64,000 nucleotides of DNA from Spinacia oleracea. Lineage: Eukaryota; Streptophyta; Magnoliopsida; Caryophyllales; Amaranthaceae. The notes under the pieces were generated by a model. The model did no database searches, was not told the origin of the DNA, and saw nothing but the letters and a program-made list of their open reading frames with translations. A program made the position numbers and the translations under genes. Below are positions 10,349 to 22,015 of this stretch, piece after piece (positions within the stretch are counted from its first letter, which is position 1; every line of letters begins with the position of its first letter). Location of the stretch: NCBI RefSeq assembly GCF_020520425.1, contig NC_079492.1, forward strand, positions 66,393,671 through 66,457,670, given 5' to 3'.

Positions 10349-11572
10349 TGAAGGAAATAATGCCCTTGGTCCAAGTTTGCATTTATGCATTTAATGCTAA
10401 GTCTAATAAATGCGGTTCAGTATTAATTAAACAAGTTAATAATTCAATGAGATCAAGTGAACTGAATGCCTAGCTAGGCCGCTTCAGTTCAACTGGAATT
10501 AATAATATTAATCCACAGCTTACTCTTGACTGAACCCGTAGGGTCACACAAATCGTACGTGAACGGATCAAGTATTTAAGTGAATATATTATTCATTAAA
10601 GTACTCTATTTATAATCATTCAGAAACGATAGATCTCGGTTCCAATGGGAGCTGAAATCGTCAAAAGGCAAAGTAAAGAATATTCCGGAAAAGAAGATGT
10701 TGCAGGAAACGGAAACATGGTTCGTATCGGAAAATATTAGCGGAAATAGAAATATTGCCGGAAACGGAAATATTACCGGAATCGAAAATATTGTCTGAAT
10801 AGGAAATTATTACCGGAATCGGAAATATTAACTGAAACGTAATTGTTTGAAACGGAAATAAATTCCGGAATCGGAAAACGAATCGGAAGCTCAACGAGCG
10901 ACAAGCCGGAAAGCGAGCCGGCTCATCACTCGACGAGCAAAGGCCGCACGCACATTGCAAGGAACAAGGCCCAACGCCGACGCCGAGCACAAGGCCTAGC
11001 GTTAGCCGGCTCATCACTCGACGAGAAAAGGCCGCACGCACATCGCAAGGCACAAGGCCAAACGCCGACGCCGAGCACAAGGCCCAGCGCCAACGCTAGG
11101 CCTAGCGCCCAACAATGGTGCTGGCGTGTTGTGCAATGGGCCACGACCAAGCAGCAAGCAATGGGCCGAAGGCCAGCAGCGAGCCTCGCTTGGGCCAAGC
11201 CAAGGAGCGCGCCAGCGTGGGCCTGCAAGGCTGCGTTGGTGGCGAGTTCCTTGTGCACCAAGGCTTGTGCGATTTCTTCGGCGCCAAGTAACTTGGGCCT
11301 TAAGAAATCAGTTTTCTTATTTCTCCTAAAATTAGATATTTGGATAGATTTGAAACACTTAGTGTTTAATTAATCCTAGAATTCTAATGCTACTAATTAA
11401 CTAGAGTCCTAATGGGATTAGTTAATTGAATCCTAGTAGAATACTAATTCCTTATTTCCTACACTATAAATATGTGATTAGCATTCACAATTCATATACA
11501 ACTCATAACATATACTTTACATAGATTTTGTTCAAGGGAGAACATAATTCATAGCCTAACCCGAGTGCATAA
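10349..11572 (+). repeat. LTR A, first part (5' LTR of the outer Copia unit)
   Basis: It starts TGAAGGAAATAATGCCCTT. It contains the repeated GGAAATATT/CCGGAA tract (about 10670-10880), a GC-rich tract with an 88-bp tandem duplication, and TATAAATATG near 11466 as a likely TATA box. E1 interrupts it after 11572; it resumes at 22016. Total LTR A length is about 1473 bases, against 1425 for LTR C. Confidence 0.9.
10920..11095 (+). repeat. 88-bp tandem duplication inside LTR A
   Basis: Copies start GGCTCATCACTCGACGAG at 10920 and again at 11008, with several substitutions between them. LTR C has only one copy (from about 61129), so the duplication is specific to LTR A or was lost from C. Confidence 0.85.
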
Positions 11573-12952
11573 TGAAGGAAATAATGCCCTTGGTCCAAGT
11601 ATGCATTCTATGTTAAGTCTAATAAATGCGGTTCAGTATTAATTAACAAGTTAATAATTCAGTGAGATCAAGTGAGCTGAATGCCTAGCTAGAGGCCGCT
11701 TCAGTTCAAGTGGAATTAATGATATTAATCCACAGCTTACTCTTGACTGAACCCGTAGGGTCACACAAATAGTACGTAAACGGATCAAGTATTTAATGGC
11801 ATTAAATACTCCATCTATGAATATTCGGAACCGACGGATCTTGGTTTCAGTGGGAGCTAAGATCGTCACAGGCAAGAAATGAATACTCCGGAAACGATGA
11901 TATTGCCGGAAACGGAAATATGGATCGTATCGGAAATATGAATATTATCCAAGTCGTAGATGTTGCCGGAAACGGAAACATGGTACGTATCGGAAAATAT
12001 TATTGGAAATGGAAATATTACCAGAATCGGAAATATTGCCGGAAACGGAAATATTGTCAGAATCGGAAATATTACCGGAATCGGAAAATAATTCCGGAAA
12101 CGGAAATGTTAAATATTTGTTCGAAACGGAAATTAATTCCGGAATCGGAAATATTAAATATTGTTCGTATCGGAAATAAATTCCGGAACTGGAAATTTAA
12201 TCGGAAGCGTATCGTACGAATTAGCATCGGACGAGGCCTGCCGGACGAAGGCCCAGCACGAAGCCGGGCCATCGCCCAGCAAGCACGCGCGCCACAAGCC
12301 CAGCCAAGGCAGCGCCCAGGCCTACCGCAAGGCAGGCCCAGCGCGCGCCAAGGCCACGGATGCGTGGGCCGCGCTGCGTGGGCTGCTGCTCGCACGCGCA
12401 TGGGCAGCCCTTGTGGCTGCCGTGTGTGTGTGAGTTTGTGCTCATGCGTGATTCCTAAATCTACAAGAGTTAGTGTATGATTAAATTCCTATTCCTAATT
12501 GGATAAATTAATTAAATAGAATTCATGTAGGATTCTAATTTCAATTAATTCGTATCCTACTAGGATTACGATTCCTTTTCCATAACTCTATAAATAAAGG
12601 CCTAGGGGTCATTATTTACATACAAGTTTTAAGTATTCAAAACTAATATTTTTAAGCAGAAAAATCAGCCAATATTCTTGCCTACCTAACCGAAAATATT
12701 AGAACCTTAAGGGCGATTCTAGTTGGTCAATCTTAAGGCGGATCCGGACGTGCTGTGGACTATCTACGGAGGGACGACACTTGGAGTCCTAAAGACTTGT
12801 TCTTGTTCGGTTCGGGCGCAGCTAGGGAAGGCACGCAACAAAGAGTATGCATCTAAACTATGCTAAATGATTATGTGTAAATAATATGTTTTCCTGGGTT
12901 TATGGTTTTTTCCGCATGATTTATGAATTGTCATATGTATCATAACCTAACA
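11573..12952 (+). repeat. 5' LTR of E1
   Basis: It begins TGAAGG and ends CCTAACA. The U3 has a tract of repeated GGAAATATT and CCGGAA words (about 11885-12215), then a GC-rich block. A likely TATA box, TATAAATAAA, is at 12589-12598. Confidence 0.95.
11885..12215 (+). repeat. Degenerate short repeat tract in the LTR (GGAAATATT / CCGGAAAC words)
   Basis: CGGAAATATT and CCGGAA(A/T)C recur at roughly 9-18 base spacing. The same tract is present in LTR A, in both E1 LTRs, in both E2 LTRs (reverse) and in LTR C. It lies upstream of the TATA box, where repeated transcription-factor sites would be expected, but no factor can be named from the sequence. Confidence 0.8.
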
Positions 12953-12953
12953 G

Positions 12954-12966
12954 TGGTATCACGAGC
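12954..12966 (+). other. PBS of E1 (initiator tRNA-Met-like, non-canonical)
   Basis: TGGTATCACGAGC follows the LTR end by one base. The usual Copia site is TGGTATCAGAGC, which E2 has. E1 carries one additional base at the CA/GAGC junction. Confidence 0.8.
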
Positions 12967-15800
12967 CCCTTATTATTTTCATAATCTAAATTGCATGAAC
13001 ATGGTTAAATATTACAAATTTGCAAGAATTAAAAGGGGTGATTAATTTTCGTAATTGTTAATTAATTGCAAATTGCGTTTATTTAATTATACGTACGCAG
13101 TTTTTTCGGCAGTTTCTTCGTTACTCATCCGAATTGAGTGATTTTTGTGTCAATTCCGCATGTAAAAGGCATTCTAAAATTTTGACAAAAATAGTATTTT
13201 TCTGCCGAACCCAGAATTCTCAAATTCGAAGCCTAACTATGACTTTTCGAAGGTTTTAGTTTTTCGAATGCAAAATTTCGTAAATTTAAGATGTTAAATT
13301 AAATATTTGCGATTCTTGTTGATAAATCTTGGATTTTTGATTGACCTACTGCATATGTTTAACAAGTTTGAATGCCTAGTCTTGTTAATTATGCAATCTA
13401 ATTTGTAATTATGATTAATTTGTTGAAAATTAGAATAATTTAGAATTAATTTGATTTTCATAATTAATTGTAATTTAATTAGAAACCTATGATTAAAAAC
13501 CACCATAAAAATTGTAAATTTATGATAAATTTTAAAATTTTTATGACCTAGACTTGAATCCATAACAATCGGAAATCAATTGGATAATAAATTTTCGATT
13601 TTTTCGCCCTAAAATTATGAAATTAATATTATTTATTAATTTGTCATTAATTTTAAATATAAATTTTAAATTTTTATGCGATTCGTTCATATAACTTGCA
13701 CGCACGAAGCAATGGACGCTTCGTGTTACCCTTAAGGGGTGTTGTATAATGCGGGCATGCGACGACGAGCAAGGGAGCTCGTCGCCCGTGCGGCACGAAT
13801 GCAATGAGCAAGGGCGTCGTGCACGAGCACAAGGCAGCAGCCCTGCCTTGTGTCGTGTGCCACGAGCTATGAACGAATGGGCATGGGCGAAGAGCGAGCC
13901 AAGGCAGTCGCGTGTGGGCAGCAAGCGAGCTGCGCCACAACGCGCGCTGCCTCGCACAAGAGCGCGCAGCCTCGCGCGCAGCGAGCGCAAGCTCGCGTGC
14001 CACGAGCGCTGCGCCCAGCATTACTCGCGCGCACAGCGAGCGATGTCGCCCGCCCAGCGAGCGATGTCGCGCCCCAGCGAGCGATGGCTCGCGCGCACAG
14101 CGAGCGATGTCGCGCGCCCAGCGAGCGATGTCGCGCGCCCAGCGAGCGATGTCGCGCGCCCAGCGAGCGATGTCGCGCGCGCGCACTGCGAGCGATAGCT
14201 CGCGTGCGATGAGCGCTGGCGCGCGCAGCGAGCACCAATGCGTGCGGAGGCTTGCGATAGGGAAGCAGCAGCTATGCGACGAGCGCATGGGCTACGCGCA
14301 CATGGCCAGCAATGGCTGTGTGCGTACGGCCCATGGGCGTGCAACGCGTAGGGTGTTTGCGTTACGATTAGATCGTTTTGAATGTTTAATTTGAAAATTT
14401 CCGTTCACGTAATTTTAATTAATTTTAAAATTAATAATTTGAATTATTTTCTTGGATTTTAATTTTGAATATTATAATTATAATAAATGTTATTTATTCT
14501 AATTATTTTACTAAAATTAAAATCATGAATTAATTTAAATACGACTGAAATTAAATTAAATTTTTGGATTCAATTATAAATTGATATGAGCTTTAAATTT
14601 TAATTAAATTTGTATGTTTCCGGTTGGACTAGAAATACATTTTTATGTTTAAAATTGGTAAAGCATATGAATTTATTGGTTTAAGTGGGAGCGCTTTTTA
14701 GTCATAAACTCTTGATTAGGTCTACAAATCCTTAAGGTTAAAACAACTTGATTAGAATTAATAAGGACTGAATAATTGGTAGATTATTGGTGCCCTTGAT
14801 TAATTGCTGCAAATGTTTACGTGATGCATAATGTGTTTTACTAACCAGCTATGTGGGCCATTCATGATAATGAATGGGTGAATGGTATATATTGTATATG
14901 TACTGTTTTGTAGGTTATGAAGTGACTAGTATGGCCCAAATAGGATAGAAAATATGGTCTGCGTACCATTAATTTGAATGTAATTGGTCTAAAGTACCAA
15001 AGTTATTTTTCAATTCAAATATGGTCTGCGAACCATCAAATAGTTGTAATTAGTTATAGCTTATCCTATTTGAAGAAAATGGTGCCTCCCACGGAGATTT
15101 TCAAGACGGACTTTGAAGTCAAAGCTTCAAGATGAAGTCGGGCCATACTAGATCACAAATATCTTATGCATGTTTTAAGTTATTTATTGTTTTAAATATG
15201 TCTTAAAATGCATGAGATCAAAAGCTTGATTATGTTGCATGATTAAGGATTTTAGTTCACTTAAAATCTAACCAACATAGTAAGAGCCTTAAGTTCCAAA
15301 CTTAAAAATTGAGTTAAAAGGTGCCATGCCAAAATATACACTTGCTTGGATATCCTTTACATCAATCTAGTAATAGTTTTCGCTCAGCGAGGTGTTTCTT
15401 ATTGGTCCTAAAGGGGCAAGGTACACAAATAATTGTGAGTACATGTTAGTTTTGGTGAAACTCAACGATATAAGTAAGGAGTCCTTTTATGTCGTGGCAA
15501 ATTAGATAGGTTTACCTAATAAGTTCTTAGACGTACCTATCAACCAAGAATAGTTTCTAGGCTATTAGCAAAAGGCTTTTGCTTACCTAAGATGTTCTAG
15601 AATTAAGTCGACAAACTGTGCTTAGTTCTTCAATGATTTTAGGATCTTGGAATCATTTTATTCACACCTGCCGGAACACATAACTTGAATAAAATGCTTA
15701 ATAAACATTGAATTATGCATGTATGCTAGAATTTAAGTTTATTAAGAGAAACTGTGAATGGTTATTTATTTGTTTATTCTTTTCAATTGTAGTTTTTAAT
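12967..15800 (+). other. Long untranslated leader of E1
   Basis: About 2.8 kb without a coding frame of recognisable kind. It has an AT-rich first part, a GC-rich block (13680-14350) with a 21-bp tandem array, then an AT-rich part with the paired hairpins at 14954-14969 and 15021-15036. It ends in a pyrimidine-rich TTCTTTTCAATTGTAG followed eight bases later by the gag ATG. That tract resembles a 3' splice site and recurs at the same place in related copies. Long frames across the GC-rich block look like composition artefacts. Confidence 0.7.
14034..14181 (+). repeat. 21-bp GC-rich tandem array, seven units
   Basis: Units beginning CAGCGAGCGATG start at 14034, 14055, 14075, 14098, 14119, 14140 and 14161, so the period is 21 with single departures of 20 and 23. 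The last four are almost identical. E2 has GC-rich DNA at the matching place but not this array. Confidence 0.9.
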
Positions 15801-18800
15801 ATGGCAAACAACAATTCATTCAACATTCGATCAATTCTCGAAAAGGAGAAGTTGAACGGGAAAAACTTCCTTGACTGGCAAAGGAACTTGCAAATAGTTC
15901 TTATGCAGGAAGAAAAGGAGTATGTCCTAGATGAGGCGATGCCCGAAGCTGCAGGCGACGGGGTCACTCAGGCAGCCCTCAATCGTTGGATTGATGCCAA
16001 CAAAGATGTGAAATGTCTAATGCTCGCCACCATGAGTGCGGATCTGCAGAAAACGTTCATCAACTCAGATGCTTTCACAATCATCAGTGAGTTGAAGAAC
16101 ATGTTCCAAGATCTGGCTCGAGTCGAAAGATTCGAGACTCATAGGCAAATTCTTGAGACCAAGCTTAAGAAAGGCGAGCCCGTAAGTCCACATGTTCTCA
16201 AAATGATTGGACTCATTGAGAATATGAGTCGGCTGGATCAGCAATTTTCTCAGGAAATGGCTATAGACACCATCCTCCATTCTCTTCATAGCGGGTATGA
16301 TCAGTTCAAACTGAACTACAGTATGAATAGTCTGGACAAAACGCTCACTGAGCTTCACGGTATGCTGAAGACCGCTGAAAAGACGCTCAAAAGTGATAAG
16401 CAGGATGTGCTTATGGTGCATGGGGGCAAGTTCAAGAAATCTGGAAAGAAGAGGAATGCTAAGAAAGGTGGCAACAAGGCCAGCCCAACTAAGCAAACTG
16501 GCGCCAAATCTGCAAAGAGGAAGGTCAGTCAACCCACTTCTGAATCCGAATGCTTCTACTGCAAGAAGAAGGGGCATTGGAAGAGAGATTGCTTGAAGCT
16601 AAAGGAAGATCAGAAGAACGGAACAGTCGTTCCATCTTCAGGTATTTTCGTTATAGACTGTATACTTGCTAATTCAACTTCTTGGGTATTAGATACAGGT
16701 TGTGGCTCACACTTATGTTCCAATCCACAGGGACTAAGAAGAAGTAGAAAGTTAAGCAAGGGTGAAGTCGACCTACGAGTGGGAAATGGAGCACGGATTG
16801 CTGCATTAGCTGTAGGAACTTACTATTTGTCGTTGCTCTCCGGGCTAGTTTTGGAACTGGAAGAATGTTTCCATGTTCCAAGTCTTACTAAAAACATCAT
16901 TTCAGTTTCTTGCTTAGATGCTAAGGGATTTTCCTTTTTAATAAAAGACAATAGTTGTTCGTTTTATTATAAAGAGATGTTTTATGGATCTGCTAGATTA
17001 GTCAATGGACTTTATTTATTAGATCACGACAAACAAGTATATAACATAAATACCAAAAAGGCCAAAAAGAATGATTCAGATCTCACCTATCTGTGGCATT
17101 GTCGATTAGGCCATATAAACTTGAAACGCTTAGAAAGACTTCAAAGGGAAGGAATTCTAGAACCATTTAACTTAGAGGATTATGGTAAATGCGAATCATG
17201 TTTACTTGGCAAAATGACAAAGCAACCTTTCTCTAAAGTTGGAGAAAGAGCAAATGAACTATTGGGTTTAATCCATACAGATGTATGTGGACCAATGAGT
17301 ACAAATGCTAGAGGTGGTTTCAGCTACTTTATCACTTTCACTGATGACTTCAGTAGGTATGGTTATGTCTACCTAATGAAGCATAAGTCTGAATCCTTTG
17401 ACAAATTCAAGGAATTTCAGAGTGAAGTAGAGAATCAATTAGGCAAGAAGATCAAGGCACTGCGGTCTGATAGAGGCGGTGAATATCTGAGCTATGAATT
17501 TGATGACCATCTGAAAGAATGTGGAATTCTATCAGAATTGACTCCTCCTGGAACACCACAATGGAACGGTGTGTCAGAACGGAGGAACAGAACCTTGCTA
17601 GACATGGTCAGGTCAATGATGGGTCAGGCCGAACTTCCATTAGAATTTTGGGGACATGCACTAAATACAGCTGCACTCACTATAAATAGAGCTCCGTCTA
17701 AAGCTGTCGAAAAGACTCCATACGAATTATGGTTTGGAAAGCCTCCAAATGTGTCTTTTCTTAAGATTTGGGGATGTGAAGTATACGTCAAACGATTAAT
17801 TTCAGACAAACTTCATCCAAAATCTGACAAATGTATCCTTGTGGGCTATCCAAAGGAAACAAAGGGGTATTACTTCTACAATACATCTGAGAACAAAGTG
17901 TTTGTTGCTCGAGATGGTGTCTTTTTGGAGAAGGATCACATTTCCAAAATGACAAGTGGGAGAAAAGTAGACCTCGAAGAAATTCGAGTCGAACAACAAA
18001 CTCTAGAGAATGCTCAAGATGACATTCAAGATGAAACTCAGAGATCTTTAGAAGAATCTGGTGAGAATCATGGTCAATCTAGAAATGTTACCCCGCGTAG
18101 ATCGCAAAGATATAGATCTCAACCGGAAAGGTACTTGGGTATTTTGACGAACGAGAGCTATGACGTTCTATTACTTGAAAGTGATGAACCTGCGACTTAC
18201 AAGCAAGCTATGACGAGCCCTAGCTCCAAGCAATGGCAAGAAGCCATGCAATCTGAATTAGACTCCATGTCTTAAAACCAAGTATGGGATTTGGTCGATT
18301 TGCCAGATGGCTACCAAGCCATTGGAAGCAAATGGGTTTTCAAACTGAAAAAGGACAAGGATGGGAAACTTGAAGTTTTCAAAGCTAGATTGGTTGCAAA
18401 AGGTTACAGGCAAGTCCACGGTGTGGATTACGATGAAACCTTTTCACCAGTTGCAATGCTAAAGTCTATTCGAATAATGTTAGCAATCGCTGCATATTAC
18501 GATTACGAAATATGGCAGATGGATGTCAAAACTGCTTTCTTAAACGGCGTTTTAACAGAAACTGTGTTTATGACACAGCCTGAAGGTTTTGAGGATCCAA
18601 AGAATGCTAAAAAGGTATGCAAGCTAAAGAAGTCAATCTACGGATTGAAGCAGGCATCCAGGAGCTGGAATATACGTTTTGATGAAGCAGTCAGTGACTT
18701 TGGTTTCATCAAGAACGCGGACGAATCTTGTGTATACAAGAAGGTCAGTGGGAGCAAAATTGCTTTCCTAGTATTATATGTCGACGACATATTGCTTATC

Positions 18801-19766
18801 GGAAATGACATTCCTATGTTGAACTCTGTCAAGATTTGGCTTGGGAAATGTTTTTCGATGAAGGATCTAGGAGAAGCACAGTACATATTGGGCATCAAGA
18901 TTTACAGAGATAGATCTAAAAAGATGATTGGACTTAGTCAAAGCACTTATATCAATAAGGTGCTTGATAGGTTCAAGATGGCGGACTCCAAGCGAGGCTA
19001 CCTACCCATGTCTCATGGAATGACTCTAAGCAAGACTCAGTGCCCAAAAACACTTGATGAGCGTAGACGAATGAATGGGATTCCATATGCATCATTGATT
19101 GGTTCAATAATGTATGCTATGATATGTACACGCCCGGATGTTGCGTACGCACTCAGTGCTACGAGCAGATACCAGTCAGACCCAGGAGAGGCGCATTGGA
19201 CTGCTGCCAAGAACATTCTGAAGTACCTGAAAAGGCACAAAGATGACTTCCTGGTCTATGGTGGAGATGATGAATTAATTGTTAAAGGCTATACGGACGC
19301 AAGTTTCCAAACCGACAAAGATGATTTCAGATCACAGTCTGGGTTTGTCTTCTGCCTCAACGGAGGAGCAGTAAGCTGGAAAAGTGCTAAGCAAAGCACC
19401 ATTGCGGATTCTACAACTGAAGCGGAGTACATTGCTGCACATGAAGCAGCAAAGGAAGCTATATGGCTAAGGAAGTTCATAGGAGAACTTGGTGTAGTCC
19501 CCTCCATTAAAGGACCAATAGCCCTGTATTGTGATAATAACGGAGCTATTGCACAGGCAAAAGAGCCTAGACACCACCAGAGAGTCAAGCATGTACTTCG
19601 TAGATTTCACCTTCTACGAGAGTTCGTTGAAAGAAAAGAAGTCGAGATAAGCAAAATTGGAACTGATGACAACATATCAGATCCATTAACTAAACCTCTG
19701 CCGCAAGCGAAGCACAACTCGCACACTGCAGCTATGGGAATCAAGCATATTGGAGAATGGCTTTGA
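15801..19766 (+). pseudogene. E1 gag-pol polyprotein, interrupted by one stop codon
   Basis: 1322 codons from ATG 15801 (MANNNSFNIRS) to the stop at 19766, with one internal TAA at 18273-18275 (codon 825). E2 has GAA there, so this is a single G-to-T change. Domains: UBN2-type gag (about 20-220), CCHC knuckle CFYCKKKGHWKRDC (251-264), aspartic protease DTG (298-300), GAG-pre-integrase LWHCRLGH (431-438), integrase with D494, D557 and E593 (DX35E), RT with YVDD (993-996), RNase H with D1166 and E1209. All catalytic residues are present. The stop falls between integrase and RT, so a gag-protease-integrase product without RT is possible. An in-frame start 31 codons upstream lies before the splice-acceptor-like tract and is less likely. 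Confidence 0.93.
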
Positions 19767-20630
19767 TGTCTCTGTTTAATGTTTTAAAGTTTTAGAGTTT
19801 AAATCTTTGTAAAACATTATTGGTTAATCATTCACAATAAATGAAAGGAATTCATTTTTCCATTTAATTTGTGGTTTATTAAATGATGAGTCCCTTCAAT
19901 TTGACGATATATTCAAGATAGACTGTCAGGACCAGTCCTGTGACTAAGAAATGTCTATCAAGTGAACTTGAATGTCAAAGGTTGAAAATGGTCCCTAATC
20001 GGAGTTTTCTATAAAATTGGACGCATAGAAAACGTTAGACGATTAGAATGCAAGATGACTAGTAGTTCTGTTTCTTGAACTATGTGGACATGGCAATGTC
20101 ATAATCATTTGCATAGATACTTACTTTGGGAAGACTAGTATCGGACAAGACCTATGAAACTTTACTGTAAGAGATGAAAGTCTGTCATAAGTAAATTTCA
20201 TTAAATTATTAGACACTAAATCCTCAATACCTGAGTGATTTGAGATTACTTGTTTGAGAACTGGTTGCTTTGACGTTGACCAACCGTCGCACCGTAAAAG
20301 GAGGCTATAAAGGCAACGCTCAGGTAATCACCTATCAAACGAAGTCTAATCTCAAGATCGCAAGATTGGGATTGTCCTCCCATAAATCGGGATGAGATGC
20401 TTAAAAGTTGTACAAGGCCACTCGGAGAGCTAGAAACTGTGAAATGCATGGCCGTGCTCGGATGAATCATAGGCTATGATTATCTGTTTATTTGATCAGT
20501 TGAACTCTGAAACCGAGGAACGCCTCTGGACATAATAAGGATGACAACTCTTACCTTATGTTCAAGAGCAAGCATCGAGCGACAAAGGAATTAGGAAATG
20601 CACACTTGTCCCTAAGGACAAGTGGGAGAC
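19767..20630 (+). other. E1 3' untranslated region with stem-loop and polypurine tract
   Basis: About 860 non-coding bases, shared with E2 and with the outer unit upstream of LTR C. Near the end, ACTTGTCC-CTAA-GGACAAGT (20604-20623) is a perfect 8-bp stem with a 4-base loop. It is followed by AAGTGGGAGAC (20620-20630), the likely polypurine tract for plus-strand priming. Confidence 0.8.
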
Positions 20631-22010
20631 TGAAGGAAATAATGCCCTTGGTCCAAGTATGCATTCTATGTTAAGTCTAATAAATGCGGTTCAGTATTAA
20701 TTAACAAGTTAATAATTCAGTGAGATCAAGTGAGCTGAATGCCTAGCTAGAGGCCGCTTCAGTTCAAGTGGAATTAATGATATTAATCCACAGCTTACTC
20801 TTGACTGAACCCGTAGGGTCACACAAATAGTACGTAAACGGATCAAGTATTTAATGGCATTAAATACTCCATCTATGAATATTCGGAACCGACGGATCTT
20901 GGTTTCAGTGGGAGCTAAGATCGTCACAGGCAAGAAATGAATACTCCGGAAACGATGATATTGCCGGAAACGGAAATATGGATCGTATCGGAAATATGAA
21001 TATTATCCAAGTCGTAGATGTTGCCGGAAACGGAAACATGGTACGTATCGGAAAATATTATTGGAAATGGAAATATTACCAGAATCGGAAATATTGCCGG
21101 AAACGGAAATATTGTCAGAATCGGAAATATTACCGGAATCGGAAAATAATTCCGGAAACGGAAATGTTAAATATTTGTTCGAAACGGAAATTAATTCCGG
21201 AATCGGAAATATTAAATATTGTTCGTATCGGAAATAAATTCCGGAACTGGAAATTTAATCGGAAGCGTATCGTACGAATTAGCATCGGACGAGGCCTGCC
21301 GGACGAAGGCCCAGCACGAAGCCGGGCCATCGCCCAGCAAGCACGCGCGCCACAAGCCCAGCCAAGGCAGCGCCCAGGCCTACCGCAAGGCAGGCCCAGC
21401 GCGCGCCAAGGCCACGGATGCGTGGGCCGCGCTGCGTGGGCTGCTGCTCGCACGCGCATGGGCAGCCCTTGTGGCTGCCGTGTGTGTGTGAGTTTGTGCT
21501 CATGCGTGATTCCTAAATCTACAAGAGTTAGTGTATGATTAAATTCCTATTCCTAATTGGATAAATTAATTAAATAGAATTCATGTAGGATTCTAATTTC
21601 AATTAATTCGTATCCTACTAGGATTACGATTCCTTTTCCATAACTCTATAAATAAAGGCCTAGGGGTCATTATTTACATACAAGTTTTAAGTATTCAAAA
21701 CTAAGATTTTTAAGCAGAAAAATCAGCCAATATTCTTGCCTACCTAACCGAAAATATTAGAACCTTAAGGGCGATTCTAGTTGGTCAATCTTAAGGCGGA
21801 TCCGGACGTGCTGTGGACTATCTACGGAGGGACGACACTTGGAGTCCTAAAGACTTGTTCTTGTTCGGTTCGGGCGCAGCTAGGGAAGGCACGCAACAAA
21901 GAGTATGCATCTAAACTATGCTAAATGATTATGTGTAAATAATATGTTTTCCTGGGTTTATGGTTTTTTCCGCATGATTTATGAATTGTCATATGTATCA
22001 TAACCTAACA
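20631..22010 (+). repeat. 3' LTR of E1
   Basis: 1380 bases, same length as the 5' LTR and differing from it at one position found by eye. Ends CATAACCTAACA, followed directly by the TSD CATAA. Confidence 0.95.
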
Positions 22011-22015
22011 CATAA

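Larger units (their letters stand above)
11568..22015 (+). mobile_element. E1: full-length family-1 Copia retrotransposon (Angela/Tork-like), with TSD CATAA
   Basis: The element is 11573-22010 (10,438 bases) and is flanked by CATAA at 11568-11572 and 22011-22015. Order: 5' LTR 11573-12952, PBS 12954-12966, a long leader of about 2.8 kb, gag-pol 15801-19766, 3' UTR, stem-loop and polypurine tract, 3' LTR 20631-22010. The two LTRs are 1380 bases each. By eye I found one substitution between them (T in the 5' copy near 12647, G at the matching 3' position), so the insertion is recent. It sits within LTR A of the outer unit. The domain order integrase-RT-RNase H is Copia; the gag start style points to the Angela/Tork lineage. 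Confidence 0.95.

Noticed and set aside
14034-14181. CRISPR-like evenly spaced repeats
   Set aside because: Contiguous 21-bp tandem units without spacers, in a plant retrotransposon leader.
13541-14394. Multiple 100-200 codon frames in the GC-rich part of the E1 leader (and the same in E2, F2 and both LTR types)
   Set aside because: They arise from low stop-codon frequency in GC-rich repeats, occur in all frames, and are not conserved between E1 and E2.
15708-15800. Upstream ATG of the E1 frame as the real gag start
   Set aside because: The 31 additional residues cover the splice-acceptor-like tract and are hydrophobic and unlike Copia gag; the MANNNSFN start is shared by all copies that can be read.
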